Shown: positions 8,484 to 18,360, numbered from the stretch's first letter. The stretch: 64,000 bases of DNA from Paenibacillus dauci (GCF_000971985.1 NZ_LAQQ01000009.1:1-64000); one strand, 5' to 3'. A program made the numbers and translations. Notes: generated from the letters alone by a model not told the origin.

Positions 8484-9727
8484 TCTTTTATCCGGGATGC
8501 AATTTTGCCGGTTCCGTGACATGTACTGCAGGTTTTGTACATCATGCTGGCTGTTTCTTCGCGTGCTTTTTTGCGAGTCATTTCCAGCATTCCCAGTCGA
8601 GTCCAGCCGACAATATGCGTCTTGGTACGATCCTGATACAAAACTTTCTCCATTGCTTCAATTACTGCATGGCGGCCAGCCTCACTGTCCATATCGATAA
8701 AGTCCACAATAATAATCCCGCCCGTGTCACGCAAACGCAGCAACCTGGCAATCTTCTCGCCTGCCTGTATATTGGTGTGGGTCACCGTCTCTTCCAGGGT
8801 AGCGCCACTTGTAAATTTGCCGGTGTTCACATCAATAACCGTTAACGCTTCGGTCTGATCCCAGATAATATGACTGCCATTATCCAGCCAGATTTTGCGC
8901 TGGAAATCGCGATGCAAGTGTTCCTGCACGCCCATATGTTGAAAGAGCGGTTCCTGTCCGCTGTATGTCTCTACAGGAAGTGGTGATCCCGATGGAGTCA
9001 GTGTGCTGATAAATTCCGAAGCCTGATCAGCGCAATCCACCTGATCGGTGATAAAACGATCTTCCTGTGGATTGAATACATCCCGAATCATGCGTTCCAC
9101 AATTCCCAGATCGCGGTGCAGCTCTACGGGTGGTGCACCATGATCTGAACGACTGACAATACGCTTCCATGTCTCCCGCAGCTGCCGGATATCAGCTGCA
9201 ATCGCTTCAGGCTGTGCTCCTTCGGATATGGTACGCAGGATCAATCCTTCTTCTCCTTGACGCAGCTCTTCACCAAGTCTTTTTAATCGCTGGCGTTCTT
9301 CGTCGATGCTGATCTTTTTGGAGACTGCGATATAATCTGCCTCTGGCATGTAGACGACCCAGCGACCCGGCAGTGAATAATGGGTAGTTAGTTTGGCACC
9401 CTTGGTACCCGCTGGTTCCTTGGTTACCTGAACAATAATATCCTGTCCAGGACGGATCAGATCAGCGATACTGGGTTTGATTAAAGGCTGTTTGTCCATA
9501 TGGGGATGCAGTACATCGTCTATATATAAAAAACCGTTCTTCTTCTGACCGATATCAACGAATGCCGCCTGTATACCAGGCAGTACATTCATGACTTTCC
9601 CTTTATAAAAGTTACCGGCAATCCCTTTACCAGATGAATGTTCTGAAGCAAATTCAACCAGCTGGCCCTGATCCAGGAGTGCCATCTGTATTTCTTTGGA
9701 TGTACAACTTACTATCATCTGCTTCAT
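8480..9727 (-). CDS. rng: Ribonuclease G/E family endoribonuclease
   Basis: 415 aa. RNA-processing enzyme of the RNase E/G catalytic family. An S1-like N-terminal domain (FYKGKVMNVLPGIQAAFVDIGQKKNGFLYIDD) is followed by the DNase I-like catalytic region with TVIDVNTGKFTSG and GGIIIVDFIDM, whose aspartates bind Mg2+. A C-terminal CSTCHGTGKI (CxxC) resembles the zinc link. It lacks the long RNase E tail. Start at 9727: GAGGTGGG lies eight bases upstream; a TTG ten codons earlier has no site. It lies between rodA (terminated) and rplU. Confidence 0.93.
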   Translation of the reverse strand: MKQMIVSCTSKEIQMALLDQGQLVEFASEHSSGKGIAGNFYKGKVMNVLPGIQAAFVDIGQKKNGFLYIDDVLHPHMDKQPLIKPSIADLIRPGQDIIVQVTKEPAGTKGAKLTTHYSLPGRWVVYMPEADYIAVSKKISIDEERQRLKRLGEELRQGEEGLILRTISEGAQPEAIAADIRQLRETWKRIVSRSDHGAPPVELHRDLGIVERMIRDVFNPQEDRFITDQVDCADQASEFISTLTPSGSPLPVETYSGQEPLFQHMGVQEHLHRDFQRKIWLDNGSHIIWDQTEALTVIDVNTGKFTSGATLEETVTHTNIQAGEKIARLLRLRDTGGIIIVDFIDMDSEAGRHAVIEAMEKVLYQDRTKTHIVGWTRLGMLEMTRKKAREETASMMYKTCSTCHGTGKIASRIKD

Positions 9728-9913
9728 TATTGGGTCCCACCTCTGTTTTCTGAACAAGCTGTCGCTGTCTATGGCATATTGTTATTTTCATCACCATATC
9801 TCTTTTTCTAGACGACAGGCGGTTATAAAAGGTTTCAGTTCAGCACTAAGTAACACGACCATTCCTACTGCTTCGTATTTCTGCGATAGTCTTCTATGTC
9901 TGATTCTGAACAA

Positions 9914-9942
9914 ACAAAAAACCGGTACCTGGGTACCGGTTA
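9914..9942 (-). terminator. Terminator after rodA
   Basis: Minus-strand AACCGGTACC / GGTACCGGTT with a three-base loop, then TTTTTTGTTTG. The stem overlaps the rodA stop codon. It ends the DUF4321-maf-radC-mreBCD-minCD-rodA transcript. Confidence 0.88.
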
Positions 9943-11082
9943 ATCCACTTCGTATTTTTCCTGATAAATCTTAATACTGAGTACCAGACCAATACTGAAC
10001 ATGTTCAGTATAAGGGAAGTACCTCCATAACTGATAAATGGGAGTGTAATCCCCGTGATCGGCATCAATCCAATCATCATGCCTACATTCTCAAAAATCT
10101 GGAATACAAACATACTGACAATACCAACAATAATATAGGAACCCCGCCTGTCATAACACTGCAAGGCGATGAGTATCATTCGATAGATCAGTAGGAAATA
10201 GATAACGAGCAAAATGGACGATCCGACAAATCCGAATTCTTCGCCAATAACAACAAAGATCGAATCGGAGTACGGATAAGGAACAAATTTATTGTTTTTT
10301 AGCTGGCCCTGCATATAGCCGTCACCAAACAGTCCGCCTGAACCGACTGCAATCTTGGCGTAGCTGGACTGATGTTTTGCATCATCCGAGGCATTTGTCG
10401 GATCAACAAAAGTATTAATCCGTTCATACCAGTGAGCCTTGTTGTTCTGATATAAATAATCATGAATCTGCTGGTTAAAGGTCGTGAACAATACAACTAC
10501 CAGTATCAGCCCACCAATAACAACAGTAAGTCCCATAATGACATGCGTATATTTGGTGTTACCAATCCAGAGCATACCTACCAGGATGATCAAATAAATA
10601 ATTGCATTTCCCAGATCGGGCTGAATCAAAACAATAAAAAATGGGATACAAACGACTAATGCGGTCGGCAGCAAATCCGAACGAAAACGAAGTGGATCAC
10701 CATCACGTTTGCCAAGCAGATAAGCGGTTGTTAAAATAACAACAATTTTGACCATCTCTGCCGGCTGGAATTGGAATCCAGGCAAGTTGTACCAGCTTTT
10801 GGCACCATTAATCTCCGAACCAAAAGGGTACAGCAGCAGCAAAGATACAATCCCTATTCCATACAAATACCAGTGTTTACGTAGTAAAATACGATAATCG
10901 AATATACTGACTGCAAACATAACCAAAAGTCCAATCCCATAAAATATCAGTGTACGGATATCATAACCATGAAATTTGGGATCCGGGGCAATCGCACTGC
11001 GTACGAGCAACGTACTGAACACCATAAATACGCCGAGCAGGGTAATAATTCCCCAGTCCAGCTTTTTGAACTTGTTAAGCAA
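9940..11082 (-). CDS. rodA: Rod-shape peptidoglycan polymerase RodA (SEDS family)
   Basis: 380 aa integral membrane protein with about ten transmembrane helices. SEDS glycosyltransferase that polymerises lipid II during cell elongation. The family motif near the C-terminus is ITGITLPFISYGGTSLILNM, and YNLPGFQFQPAEMVKI marks the conserved extracellular loop. TTG start at 11082, six bases after minD, with a weak ribosome binding site. SEDS paralogues (FtsW, SpoVE) are similar; the mre/min neighbourhood favours RodA. Confidence 0.9.
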   Translation of the reverse strand: MLNKFKKLDWGIITLLGVFMVFSTLLVRSAIAPDPKFHGYDIRTLIFYGIGLLVMFAVSIFDYRILLRKHWYLYGIGIVSLLLLYPFGSEINGAKSWYNLPGFQFQPAEMVKIVVILTTAYLLGKRDGDPLRFRSDLLPTALVVCIPFFIVLIQPDLGNAIIYLIILVGMLWIGNTKYTHVIMGLTVVIGGLILVVVLFTTFNQQIHDYLYQNNKAHWYERINTFVDPTNASDDAKHQSSYAKIAVGSGGLFGDGYMQGQLKNNKFVPYPYSDSIFVVIGEEFGFVGSSILLVIYFLLIYRMILIALQCYDRRGSYIIVGIVSMFVFQIFENVGMMIGLMPITGITLPFISYGGTSLILNMFSIGLVLSIKIYQEKYEVD

Positions 11083-11088
11083 AATCCA

Positions 11089-11883
11089 TCAACCCATTCC
11101 AAAAAACTTCTTAAAGCGAGAAAATGCACTTTTTTTCTGATCCATCTGCATTAAAGGTACCGTATCTCCCAGGATTCGGCGGGCAATATTACGGTAGGCA
11201 ATAGCGGCTTTGGAATCAGGATTCATTACAGTAGGCTCTCCGGAGTTAGCTGCCTTGATTACCAGCTCATCATCTGGTACAACGCCCAGCAGATCAATAT
11301 TCAATACCTGCAGCACTTCATCAATGTCCAGCATATCCCCAGATTTCACCATACTGTGGCGAATCCGGTTTACGATTAGCTTGGGAGCACTGATATGTGA
11401 GCTTTCCAATAGACCAATGACACGGTCAGCGTCACGAACAGAAGCATTTTCAGGTGTCGTCATCACTATGGCCTGGTCCGCTCCGGCAATTGCATTTTTG
11501 AATCCTTGTTCTATTCCGGCAGGACAATCAATGAGGACATATTCAAAATCCTTTTTCAGTTCCTCGATGATTTCTTTTACCTGTTCCGGTGAGACCGCGT
11601 TCTTGTCTTTGGTCTGTGCGGCAGGCAGCATATACAACTCATCAAAACGTTTATCTTTGACCAGCGCCTGGTTCAGACGGCAACGACCATCGGCTACATC
11701 ACATAGATCATAAATAATCCGGTTTTCCAGTCCCATTACAACATCCAGATTACGCAGACCAATATCTGTATCGACCAGACAGACTTTTTTGCCGAGGAGC
11801 GCGAGCGCGGTACCAATATTTGCGGAAGTGGTTGTCTTTCCTACTCCGCCTTTGCCTGAAGTGATGACAATAGCCTCTCCCAT
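11089..11883 (-). CDS. minD: Septum site-determining ATPase MinD
   Basis: 264 aa. Membrane-associated ATPase that positions MinC to block septa near poles and old division sites. Deviant Walker A ITSGKGGVGKTTTSANIG, switch motifs DTDIGLRNLDVVMGL and LIDCPAGIEQG. The C-terminal basic/hydrophobic tail (SAFSRFKKFFGMG) fits the membrane-targeting amphipathic helix. AAAGGGG site before the ATG; follows minC by three bases. Confidence 0.97.
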   Translation of the reverse strand: MGEAIVITSGKGGVGKTTTSANIGTALALLGKKVCLVDTDIGLRNLDVVMGLENRIIYDLCDVADGRCRLNQALVKDKRFDELYMLPAAQTKDKNAVSPEQVKEIIEELKKDFEYVLIDCPAGIEQGFKNAIAGADQAIVMTTPENASVRDADRVIGLLESSHISAPKLIVNRIRHSMVKSGDMLDIDEVLQVLNIDLLGVVPDDELVIKAANSGEPTVMNPDSKAAIAYRNIARRILGDTVPLMQMDQKKSAFSRFKKFFGMG

Positions 11884-11886
11884 GTA

Positions 11887-12555
11887 CTACACCCCTTTAA
11901 ACACGTTAAAATCCCGGCCAAGCCGGGCCATATTTGCCATTTTATCGATTTTCATGATTCCATCCTGCAGATAGGCGAATTCCATGTGGGATTCCCGATT
12001 CTCTCCTTCGTCAGGCGGCCGACTGATTCGATCCGCAATTCTGAGCTGTGTCGGAGAAAAAAAGGAAGCGGCAATAACAGCATCTTCATTTCCATCAATA
12101 CCTGCATGCGCCATTCCGCGCAGTGCACCCAGTATATAGATATCATCTGTGCTGATTACTGTACCCCCTGCATTGACATCCCCCAGAAAAAGCAGTGGGC
12201 CTTCATGATGAAGTACTTGTCCCGAGCGGATCATACCAGTGAGAATTTTCACATCATTCCGGTCCGGTACTTCTGGCTCCGGTGCAGGCGGTTCTTCAAA
12301 AGAGCGGACGAGCAGATTACCCTTTTGGCTCAATATATCCAGCAGGGTATCCTTTTGCTCCTCCGTCATCTCGCGTTCACCTGTTCGGATATCCACATGT
12401 ACCAGTGGACCGGTCAGAATGTTCTGATGAGTATGTTCCAGCTTAAAACGCAAATCGTTAACCAGCTCTTCAAAATCACATTTATCATCAAACTGGAAAG
12501 TTAATCCGTCTTTGATTCCCTTAATGGTTACATATCTTGAGGCTCTTACAGCCAT
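11887..12555 (-). CDS. minC: Septum site-determining protein MinC
   Basis: 222 aa. Inhibitor of FtsZ assembly. The N-terminal domain (1-105) starts TIKGIKDGLTFQFDDKCDFEEL. The C-terminal beta-helix domain (about 115-215) carries RSGQVLHHEGPLLFLGDVNAGGTVISTDDIYILGALRGMAHAG, the MinD-binding and dimerisation part. Directly followed by minD. Confidence 0.95.
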   Translation of the reverse strand: MAVRASRYVTIKGIKDGLTFQFDDKCDFEELVNDLRFKLEHTHQNILTGPLVHVDIRTGEREMTEEQKDTLLDILSQKGNLLVRSFEEPPAPEPEVPDRNDVKILTGMIRSGQVLHHEGPLLFLGDVNAGGTVISTDDIYILGALRGMAHAGIDGNEDAVIAASFFSPTQLRIADRISRPPDEGENRESHMEFAYLQDGIMKIDKMANMARLGRDFNVFKGV

Positions 12556-12656
12556 TCTTCGGTCACCCCCACCTTACTATCAGTTCGCGCCGGTGGCGGG
12601 AATTCCTGCCTGAACTGCAAATTAAGCAGCATTTTCCATAGCAGCGTACGTTGATC

Positions 12657-13187
12657 TTATTCTTCTTCTGCTGCACGTCTGCGCAGTTTGGCAACCTTCT
12701 CCAGCTGCTGACGTACCGGCACAAAGATGATCAATGCAAAGATAAAATGCAGCAGCAGATTCGGGAACATATAATGTCCGAGTGCCCATGCATAAGGTTC
12801 GCGTGTCAGACCAAATACCAGATAGATCCCGTACAGCAGATGATCCAGCAGCAGACTGCCGATCAATACTACTGTCATCATCAGCGGATAAGGTGCACGA
12901 GGCGACTGGAACAGCAGTCCCAGCACATATGCCGACAATCCCATGGCAAAAGCATAAGCACCAATCATATCCCCATAAAAGACCACATCATGCAGCAGAC
13001 CAAAAATCAGGCCGAGTGCGAGCGCTGTATGACGATGATAATAAATGGATACAAACAGGATCAGAATATAGGCCAGATGAGGTACAAGCCGGGTATCCAG
13101 AAAGTCGGGTATTAACCAGGGAATAATCGTCCCTTCCCAGATAAAGACCAGAAATAACAGCAGCAGCAATACCACCCGACGCGCCAT
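12657..13187 (-). CDS. mreD: Rod-shape determining protein MreD
   Basis: 176 aa, five or six predicted membrane helices, standard size for MreD. Its ATG overlaps the mreC stop (TAATG), giving coupled translation. Function rests on position and topology: MreD joins MreB and MreC in the elongation complex. A stretch of 100 nt follows before minC. Confidence 0.9.
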   Translation of the reverse strand: MARRVVLLLLLFLVFIWEGTIIPWLIPDFLDTRLVPHLAYILILFVSIYYHRHTALALGLIFGLLHDVVFYGDMIGAYAFAMGLSAYVLGLLFQSPRAPYPLMMTVVLIGSLLLDHLLYGIYLVFGLTREPYAWALGHYMFPNLLLHFIFALIIFVPVRQQLEKVAKLRRRAAEEE

Positions 13188-14062
13188 TATTCCTGCGTCT
13201 CCTTGGTATACACCACAAATACTTCTTTCCAGTTCTTGAAGTCGGCTGACGGATCGATGGTCGCCGTATTGGTAAGACCAAAGTCACCCACTTGACGACT
13301 AATCACTTCACCGATAATCATGCCTTTCGGGAACAGACCACCGCTACCGGAAGATACGATTGTATCGCCTCTTTTCAGTGGGTCATCTTCTTTGATCTGG
13401 GTCATGGTGAGCATACCTGTTGCCTTGTCATAGCTCTCTACCATACCAAAGGACTGATTTTCCTTGCCGACTGCCGTTGCTGCAATCGCCTTGGAGTTTG
13501 GATCCAGCGGATCCAGTGTGGTGAGCAGTTTCACTGTAGCATGATAATTGCTCGTCTGGCTGACGATTCCGACCATTCCCTGCAGAGAAATGACCGGCAT
13601 ATCCTTGCGAACCCCATCTTTGCTGCCCAGATCGACAATGATAGTACCTGTATCTTCGTCATTATCGACACTTGTTACATTGGCTATATGCAAATCAAAC
13701 TGATTCTGGGCCAGCTGGTTTTCTGTAAATTTGTTTTGCTTTTTGAGCCTCTTATTTTCCTGTACCAAATCATTATAGCTTGCCTGCTGCATCATGTACT
13801 GCGCAGCAGTTAATTTAAGTTCCTGATTCTCCTCATGCAATTCACCGAGGTTACTGATATCTTCAAAGAAGCCCGCTATGTAAGAAGCGGGCTTGTAAAA
13901 TACACCTTGCACAAAACCGACCGTATCCCGGGCCACTTTTTCAGGCCAGGATAACGAAGTGCGGTTGGTCAATGTATATCCCATTAATGCGATGAATAAA
14001 ATCAGTCCTACCAGCAGGATAAACAGTTTCTTGTTACCCAGCAGCTTAAACAGTTTCAACAC
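13187..14062 (-). CDS. mreC: Rod-shape determining protein MreC
   Basis: 291 aa. An N-terminal membrane anchor (FILLVGLILFIALMGYTL), a coiled coil (about 70-110, ELHEENQELKLTAAQYMMQQASYNDLVQENKRLKKQN), and the extracytoplasmic beta domain (VDLGSKDGVRKDMPVI, QGMVGIV, GSGGLFPKGMIIGEV). Scaffold of the elongasome. The start at 14062 is GTG directly after AAGAGG; the TTG one codon later is equally possible. Confidence 0.94.
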   Translation of the reverse strand: MLKLFKLLGNKKLFILLVGLILFIALMGYTLTNRTSLSWPEKVARDTVGFVQGVFYKPASYIAGFFEDISNLGELHEENQELKLTAAQYMMQQASYNDLVQENKRLKKQNKFTENQLAQNQFDLHIANVTSVDNDEDTGTIIVDLGSKDGVRKDMPVISLQGMVGIVSQTSNYHATVKLLTTLDPLDPNSKAIAATAVGKENQSFGMVESYDKATGMLTMTQIKEDDPLKRGDTIVSSGSGGLFPKGMIIGEVISRQVGDFGLTNTATIDPSADFKNWKEVFVVYTKETQE

Positions 14063-14118
14063 CCTCTTAATTAACGGTTATTCTTCCCTGATAGGGGTTG
14101 ACCATAGATGGCCGTAAA

Positions 14119-15153
14119 TTAACGCTTCGAACGGACGGCCGAGCTGCTGCGTGATTTGAACAGATGGATGTTTTCCAGAGCTTTGCCTGTTCCGATTGCT
14201 ACACAGTCCAGCGGATTCTCTGCCACGATGACCGGCATGCCTGTCTCGCCAGCAAGCAGTTTGTCCAGGTTACGAAGCAGTGCGCCGCCGCCTGTCAGAA
14301 CGATACCGCGATCCATAATATCAGCAGCCAGTTCCGGTGGACATTTCTCCAGCGTTACTTTAACCGCTTCTACAATAGCTGCGACTGTATCGGACAGTGC
14401 TTCAGAGATTTCATCGGAAGTGATTGTCAGTGTTTTTGGCAGACCTGTTACAAGGTCACGACCACGAATTTCCATTGTTTCCACTTTTTCAAAAGGAATC
14501 GCAGAACCGATATCCATTTTGAGCTGCTCGGATGTACGCTCACCAATCATCAGATTGTACTGACGCTTGATGTACTGGATGATTGCTTCATCCATTTCGT
14601 CACCGGCTACACGAACCGAACGGCTGGTTACGATACCGCCAAGAGAAATAACAGCAACTTCAGTTGTACCACCGCCGATATCAACGACCATACTACCTGT
14701 AGGTTCCCATACTGGCAGATCAGCACCAATTGCTGCTGCAAAAGGCTCTTCGATCGTGTAGGCTTCACGTGCTCCAGCCTGTTTGGTTGCGTCTTCCACT
14801 GCACGCTGCTCAACAGCAGTAATGCCGGAAGGTACACATACCATTACATTCGGATGCTGCGGGAACATCGAACGTTGTTTTTGTGCCTGGCGGATAAAAT
14901 ACTTGATCATTGTAGCTGTAGTATCAAAATCAGCAATAACGCCGTCTTTCATCGGACGGATCGCACGGATATTACCAGGTGTACGGCCGATCATTTTTTT
15001 GGCGGATTCGCCAACAGCCTCGATTGTATTCGTATCCGTACGGATCGCGACTACAGAAGGTTCTCTAACTGCAATTCCTTTACCTCTTACATATACCAGT
15101 GTATTTGCTGTCCCAAGGTCAATCCCCAAATCTTTCGTAAAACCACCAAACAT
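14119..15153 (-). CDS. mreB: Rod-shape determining actin homologue MreB
   Basis: 344 aa. Cytoskeletal ATPase that guides cell-wall synthesis along the cylinder. The actin-fold nucleotide motifs are present: phosphate 1 [11 protein letters not shown], connect 1, phosphate 2 [18 protein letters not shown], and adenosine motif [18 protein letters not shown]. Starts after GAAAGGGAG. Gene order radC-mreB-mreC-mreD-minC-minD matches B. subtilis. Confidence 0.98.
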   Translation of the reverse strand: MFGGFTKDLGIDLGTANTLVYVRGKGIAVREPSVVAIRTDTNTIEAVGESAKKMIGRTPGNIRAIRPMKDGVIADFDTTATMIKYFIRQAQKQRSMFPQHPNVMVCVPSGITAVEQRAVEDATKQAGAREAYTIEEPFAAAIGADLPVWEPTGSMVVDIGGGTTEVAVISLGGIVTSRSVRVAGDEMDEAIIQYIKRQYNLMIGERTSEQLKMDIGSAIPFEKVETMEIRGRDLVTGLPKTLTITSDEISEALSDTVAAIVEAVKVTLEKCPPELAADIMDRGIVLTGGGALLRNLDKLLAGETGMPVIVAENPLDCVAIGTGKALENIHLFKSRSSSAVRSKR

Positions 15154-15192
15154 AACTTTTAACTCCCTTTCCTCTGAATCTCGACTATTATA

Positions 15193-15882
15193 TTACATGA
15201 AGCCCTGTTCCTTCAAACTTACGAATTTCATATCTCCAATGACCAGATGATCCAGTACTTCAATTCCGATAATTTGCCCTGCTTCCACCAGTCTACGAGT
15301 CAGTGATATATCCTCCGGACTTGGCGTAGGATCACCACTTGGATGGTTATGCGCACAGATTACAGATGCACTGCTGCACTTGATCGCTGCACGGAACACT
15401 TCACGCGGATGAACAATAGAGGCATTGAGGCTTCCCATCGACAACGTTTCCTGGGAAATAATATGATTCTTGGTGTTCAGGAACAAACATACAAAATGTT
15501 CTTTTTGCAAATAACGCATTTGTTCAATAAGTAAATCGGCAGCATCACGCGGACTGCGGATCACCAGCGCATCTTCTTTGCCGGTACGACTGATCCGTCT
15601 GCCGAGTTCAATTCCAGCTTTGATCTGAATCGCTTTGGCTGTTCCAATTCCCTTGATCTCGGTCAATTCCTCGATAGTAAGGTCTACCAGCTGACGGATC
15701 GTGCCCACCTGCTGCAAAATTCGCGTCGCCAGATGAATAGCAGACTCGTCTTTTGTACCGGTGCGCAGCAAAATAGCCAGCAGTTCTGCATGGCTAAGCG
15801 CCTCGGCTCCATAACTGATCATCCGCTCACGCGGACGGTCTTCGAGAGGAATATCACGCAAACGATATTGTGGCGCCTCCAT
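15193..15882 (-). CDS. radC: RadC family JAB1/MPN domain protein
   Basis: 229 aa. An N-terminal helix-hairpin-helix segment (IEELTEIKGIGTAKAIQIKAGIELGRR) and a C-terminal metalloprotease-like JAMM domain with HNHPSGDPTPSPED, which has the zinc-binding His-x-His and Asp. Named for DNA repair, but its biochemical role is unsettled. Starts after AGAGGAA; conserved neighbour of mreB and maf. Confidence 0.93.
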   Translation of the reverse strand: MEAPQYRLRDIPLEDRPRERMISYGAEALSHAELLAILLRTGTKDESAIHLATRILQQVGTIRQLVDLTIEELTEIKGIGTAKAIQIKAGIELGRRISRTGKEDALVIRSPRDAADLLIEQMRYLQKEHFVCLFLNTKNHIISQETLSMGSLNASIVHPREVFRAAIKCSSASVICAHNHPSGDPTPSPEDISLTRRLVEAGQIIGIEVLDHLVIGDMKFVSLKEQGFM

Positions 15883-15909
15883 CAGGTATTCCTCTTCTCT
15901 ATCGCAAAA

Positions 15910-16518
15910 TTAAGAACCAAGAACAGATATATCAAATTCCTCCAGCATATCGCTGAGCAGCGAAACAGGCAGACCCACTACCGTAAAATAACAGCCTTCA
16001 ATACGGTCCACCAATGTGGAACCGAGTCCCTGGATCGCGTAGGCACCAGCCTTGTCGGCCGGTTCACCGCTGCGTACGTAAGCTTGAATCCGCTCTGATG
16101 TGAGAGGTTTCATATGTACAAGCGTGTGCCGGTAATCCGTACGCGTGCGGCCTGTCGCCGTATCGATACAAGCAATTCCGGTATACACGTAATGGCTACG
16201 TCCCTGTAAAGACTGCAGTATGGCTGCCGCCTGTTCCTCATTCTCCGGCTTGCCAAATATGCGACCATCCAGCACCACAATCGTGTCGCTGCCGACAACA
16301 ACCGCATCGGCTACCTGTGCAGAGTACTGTTCGCATACAGCGTTTGCCTTACGAAGTGCCAGTTCAGTAACGATACGTTCCGGAGACCAATCTCCGGGTA
16401 CGGATTCATCGGCTTCACTGGGCATGATTTCAAATTCCAGCTGTAAAGAGGCCATCAATTCCTTTCTCCGTGGAGAAGCGGACGCCAGTATGATACGACG
16501 CTGAGATTCTCTACTCAT
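15910..16518 (-). CDS. maf: Maf nucleotide pyrophosphatase
   Basis: 202 aa. House-cleaning dTTP/UTP pyrophosphatase of the Maf/YhdE family. N-terminal ILASASPRRKELM, then VVGSDTIVVLDGRIFGKP and KAGAYAIQGLGSTLVDRIEG are the family motifs. GGAGAGG site upstream. Lies between DUF4321 and radC, as in B. subtilis where maf precedes radC. Confidence 0.95.
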   Translation of the reverse strand: MSRESQRRIILASASPRRKELMASLQLEFEIMPSEADESVPGDWSPERIVTELALRKANAVCEQYSAQVADAVVVGSDTIVVLDGRIFGKPENEEQAAAILQSLQGRSHYVYTGIACIDTATGRTRTDYRHTLVHMKPLTSERIQAYVRSGEPADKAGAYAIQGLGSTLVDRIEGCYFTVVGLPVSLLSDMLEEFDISVLGS

Positions 16519-16559
16519 AAGAAAGGCCCTCTCCTTTTACAATGTCATCTTTAAATGAT

Positions 16560-16802
16560 TCAGAGTCTGCGGTACAGCCATATCGCGGCTACTACCCCGA
16601 GCAGACTGAGCAGGCTCAATTTGAGATGAAGCTCAATGTTGTAGCGTATAATGTTCAAATTGGCACTGGGAGACCATTCAATGGTTGTTGACTTGGTCAA
16701 AAAAGATAAAATGGCTACCGGTTCCAGCAGTGTGGCGATCCATTCGCCAATCAGCCAACCCAGCAGCAAAAACAAGATTAATATTCCTGCGTTTTTTTTC
16801 AT
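16560..16802 (-). CDS. DUF4321 family small membrane protein
   Basis: 80 aa with an N-terminal hydrophobic helix (NAGILILFLLLGWLIGEWIATLL) and a C-terminal one (LSLLSLLGVVAAIWLY). The size, the two-helix plan and the place just upstream of maf match the DUF4321 family of Firmicutes. Function unknown. AGGGGAAAG site before the ATG. First gene of the maf-radC-mre-min-rodA transcript. Confidence 0.8.
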   Translation of the reverse strand: MKKNAGILILFLLLGWLIGEWIATLLEPVAILSFLTKSTTIEWSPSANLNIIRYNIELHLKLSLLSLLGVVAAIWLYRRL

Positions 16803-16838
16803 GCCGTCTTTCCCCTGCCTTTAATTTGACACCACATT

Positions 16839-16867
16839 ATTATACGTTGATTCTTACAGCAATACAA
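16839..16867 (-). promoter_or_regulatory. Promoter of the DUF4321-maf-radC-mre-min-rodA operon
   Basis: Minus-strand TTGTAT (16862-16867), 17 nt, perfect TATAAT (16839-16844), about 35 nt before the DUF4321 start and just after the murC terminator. Confidence 0.75.
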
Positions 16868-16907
16868 ACAAAAAAGAAAAGAGTTGTATTTTGCTGAAAA
16901 TCCCGTC

Positions 16908-16935
16908 AAAAAAGACTGTCCGAAGACAGTCTTTT
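16908..16935 (-). terminator. Terminator after murC
   Basis: AAAAGACTGTC, TTCG tetraloop, GACAGTCTTTTTT on the minus strand; a textbook intrinsic terminator ending valS-folC-murC. Confidence 0.93.
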
Positions 16936-16986
16936 GATAAAATCATGCCTGCATGGTGCCTTGCGGCAGAATAACCAGTTCGCTTA

Positions 16987-18360
16987 TTACACTGATTCAA
17001 GCTGTTCTGCGAGTGCTTTTGATACTTTCCAGATGTCGCCTGCACCCATGGTAATGATCAGGGTACCCGGATCCATACGGGACGAAAGTGCAGTAATTAC
17101 TTCTTCTTTGTCTGCTATATAATGAGCATTGCTGTTACTGTTTTCACGGATCAAATCAACTAGACGTGAAGAGTGAACCCCTTCGATCTGCTTCTCGCCT
17201 GCTGGCGCATAAATGTCCGTAATGATCACTTCATCCGCTTCACTGAAAGCACGGCTGAATTCATCCAGCAGGAAGAATGTACGGGAATATCGCTGCGGCT
17301 GGAAGATCGCAATGATCTTTTTGCCGGTTGCCCGTGCAGCCTGCAGTGTCGCTTCGATCTCGGTCGGATGATGCGCATAATCGTCCACAACCAGCACATC
17401 ATTTACTTCGCCAATAACCTGGAAACGGCGCTTCGCTCCCTGGAAACGCACAATCGCTGCCGCTACAGCAGTAAAGGAAAGTCCCGCTTCCAGACAGGAA
17501 ATGATCGTTGCCATGGCATTGTATACGTTATGGATACCTGGTACGGACAGCTGTACGGTACCCAGCGTCTCTCCCTGATATTTCATAAGGAATGAAATTT
17601 TACGGTCATCCGGCTGAATATCTTCGGCCGTGTAATCTGCCGGTTCCTGAATACCAAACGTGATGGTATCGCCCTGGATATTCGGCAGCAGCTCACGAAT
17701 ATTCTCGTCGTCTGCATTCACAATTGCTTTGCCGCCCGGACGCAGCTGACTAAGAAATTGGACATAGGCTGCCTTGATATTGGCAAAATCGCCATCGTAA
17801 TTTTCCAGATGATCTGCTTCGATATTGGTTACCACTGCAATTGTAGGATGATACTGCAGGAATGTACCGTCGCTTTCATCCGCTTCGGCAACAACATAGT
17901 CGCCTTTGCCTGCTTTGGCATTGGTACCAAGGTTTACGATCTCTCCGCCGATAATATACGTCGGGTCCGCATCGCACTCCTCCATCACCAGTGCGATCAT
18001 GGAAGATGTTGTTGTTTTGCCATGTGCTCCGGCAACCGCTACTCCTTTGCGTTCGTTGAGCAAACGCGCCAGCATCTCGGAACGGTGCAGTACAGGAATA
18101 TTCAGGCGTCTTGCCTCTACCAGTTCCACATCATCATCCGCAACCGCCGAAGAATAAACGAGTAGATCGGCACCGTGTACTTTCTCTGCATCGTGTCCGA
18201 TATGGATTTGCGCACCCTGCTTTTCCAGCTTGGCTGCCAGTGCGCTCATGGCCACATCCGAACCGGTTACCTTATATCCCATTTCAAGCAGTACTTTGGC
18301 AATGGCGCTCATACCATAACCGCCGATGCCTATAAAATGTACATGTTCTGTCTTATTCAT
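16987..18360 (-). CDS. murC: UDP-N-acetylmuramate--L-alanine ligase
   Basis: 457 aa Mur ligase that adds L-alanine to UDP-MurNAc in peptidoglycan precursor synthesis. N-terminal HFIGIGGYGMSAIAKVLLEMGYKVTGSD binds the UDP moiety, GAHGKTTTSSMIALV is the ATP P-loop, and DDYAHHPTEIEATLQAAR marks the C-terminal domain. Third gene of the T-box-controlled valS operon. Confidence 0.97.
   Translation of the reverse strand: MNKTEHVHFIGIGGYGMSAIAKVLLEMGYKVTGSDVAMSALAAKLEKQGAQIHIGHDAEKVHGADLLVYSSAVADDDVELVEARRLNIPVLHRSEMLARLLNERKGVAVAGAHGKTTTSSMIALVMEECDADPTYIIGGEIVNLGTNAKAGKGDYVVAEADESDGTFLQYHPTIAVVTNIEADHLENYDGDFANIKAAYVQFLSQLRPGGKAIVNADDENIRELLPNIQGDTITFGIQEPADYTAEDIQPDDRKISFLMKYQGETLGTVQLSVPGIHNVYNAMATIISCLEAGLSFTAVAAAIVRFQGAKRRFQVIGEVNDVLVVDDYAHHPTEIEATLQAARATGKKIIAIFQPQRYSRTFFLLDEFSRAFSEADEVIITDIYAPAGEKQIEGVHSSRLVDLIRENSNSNAHYIADKEEVITALSSRMDPGTLIITMGAGDIWKVSKALAEQLESV

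Noticed and set aside
14164-15162. 332-codon plus-strand frame over mreB
   Set aside because: Antisense to mreB, Cys- and Phe-rich, no site or family match.
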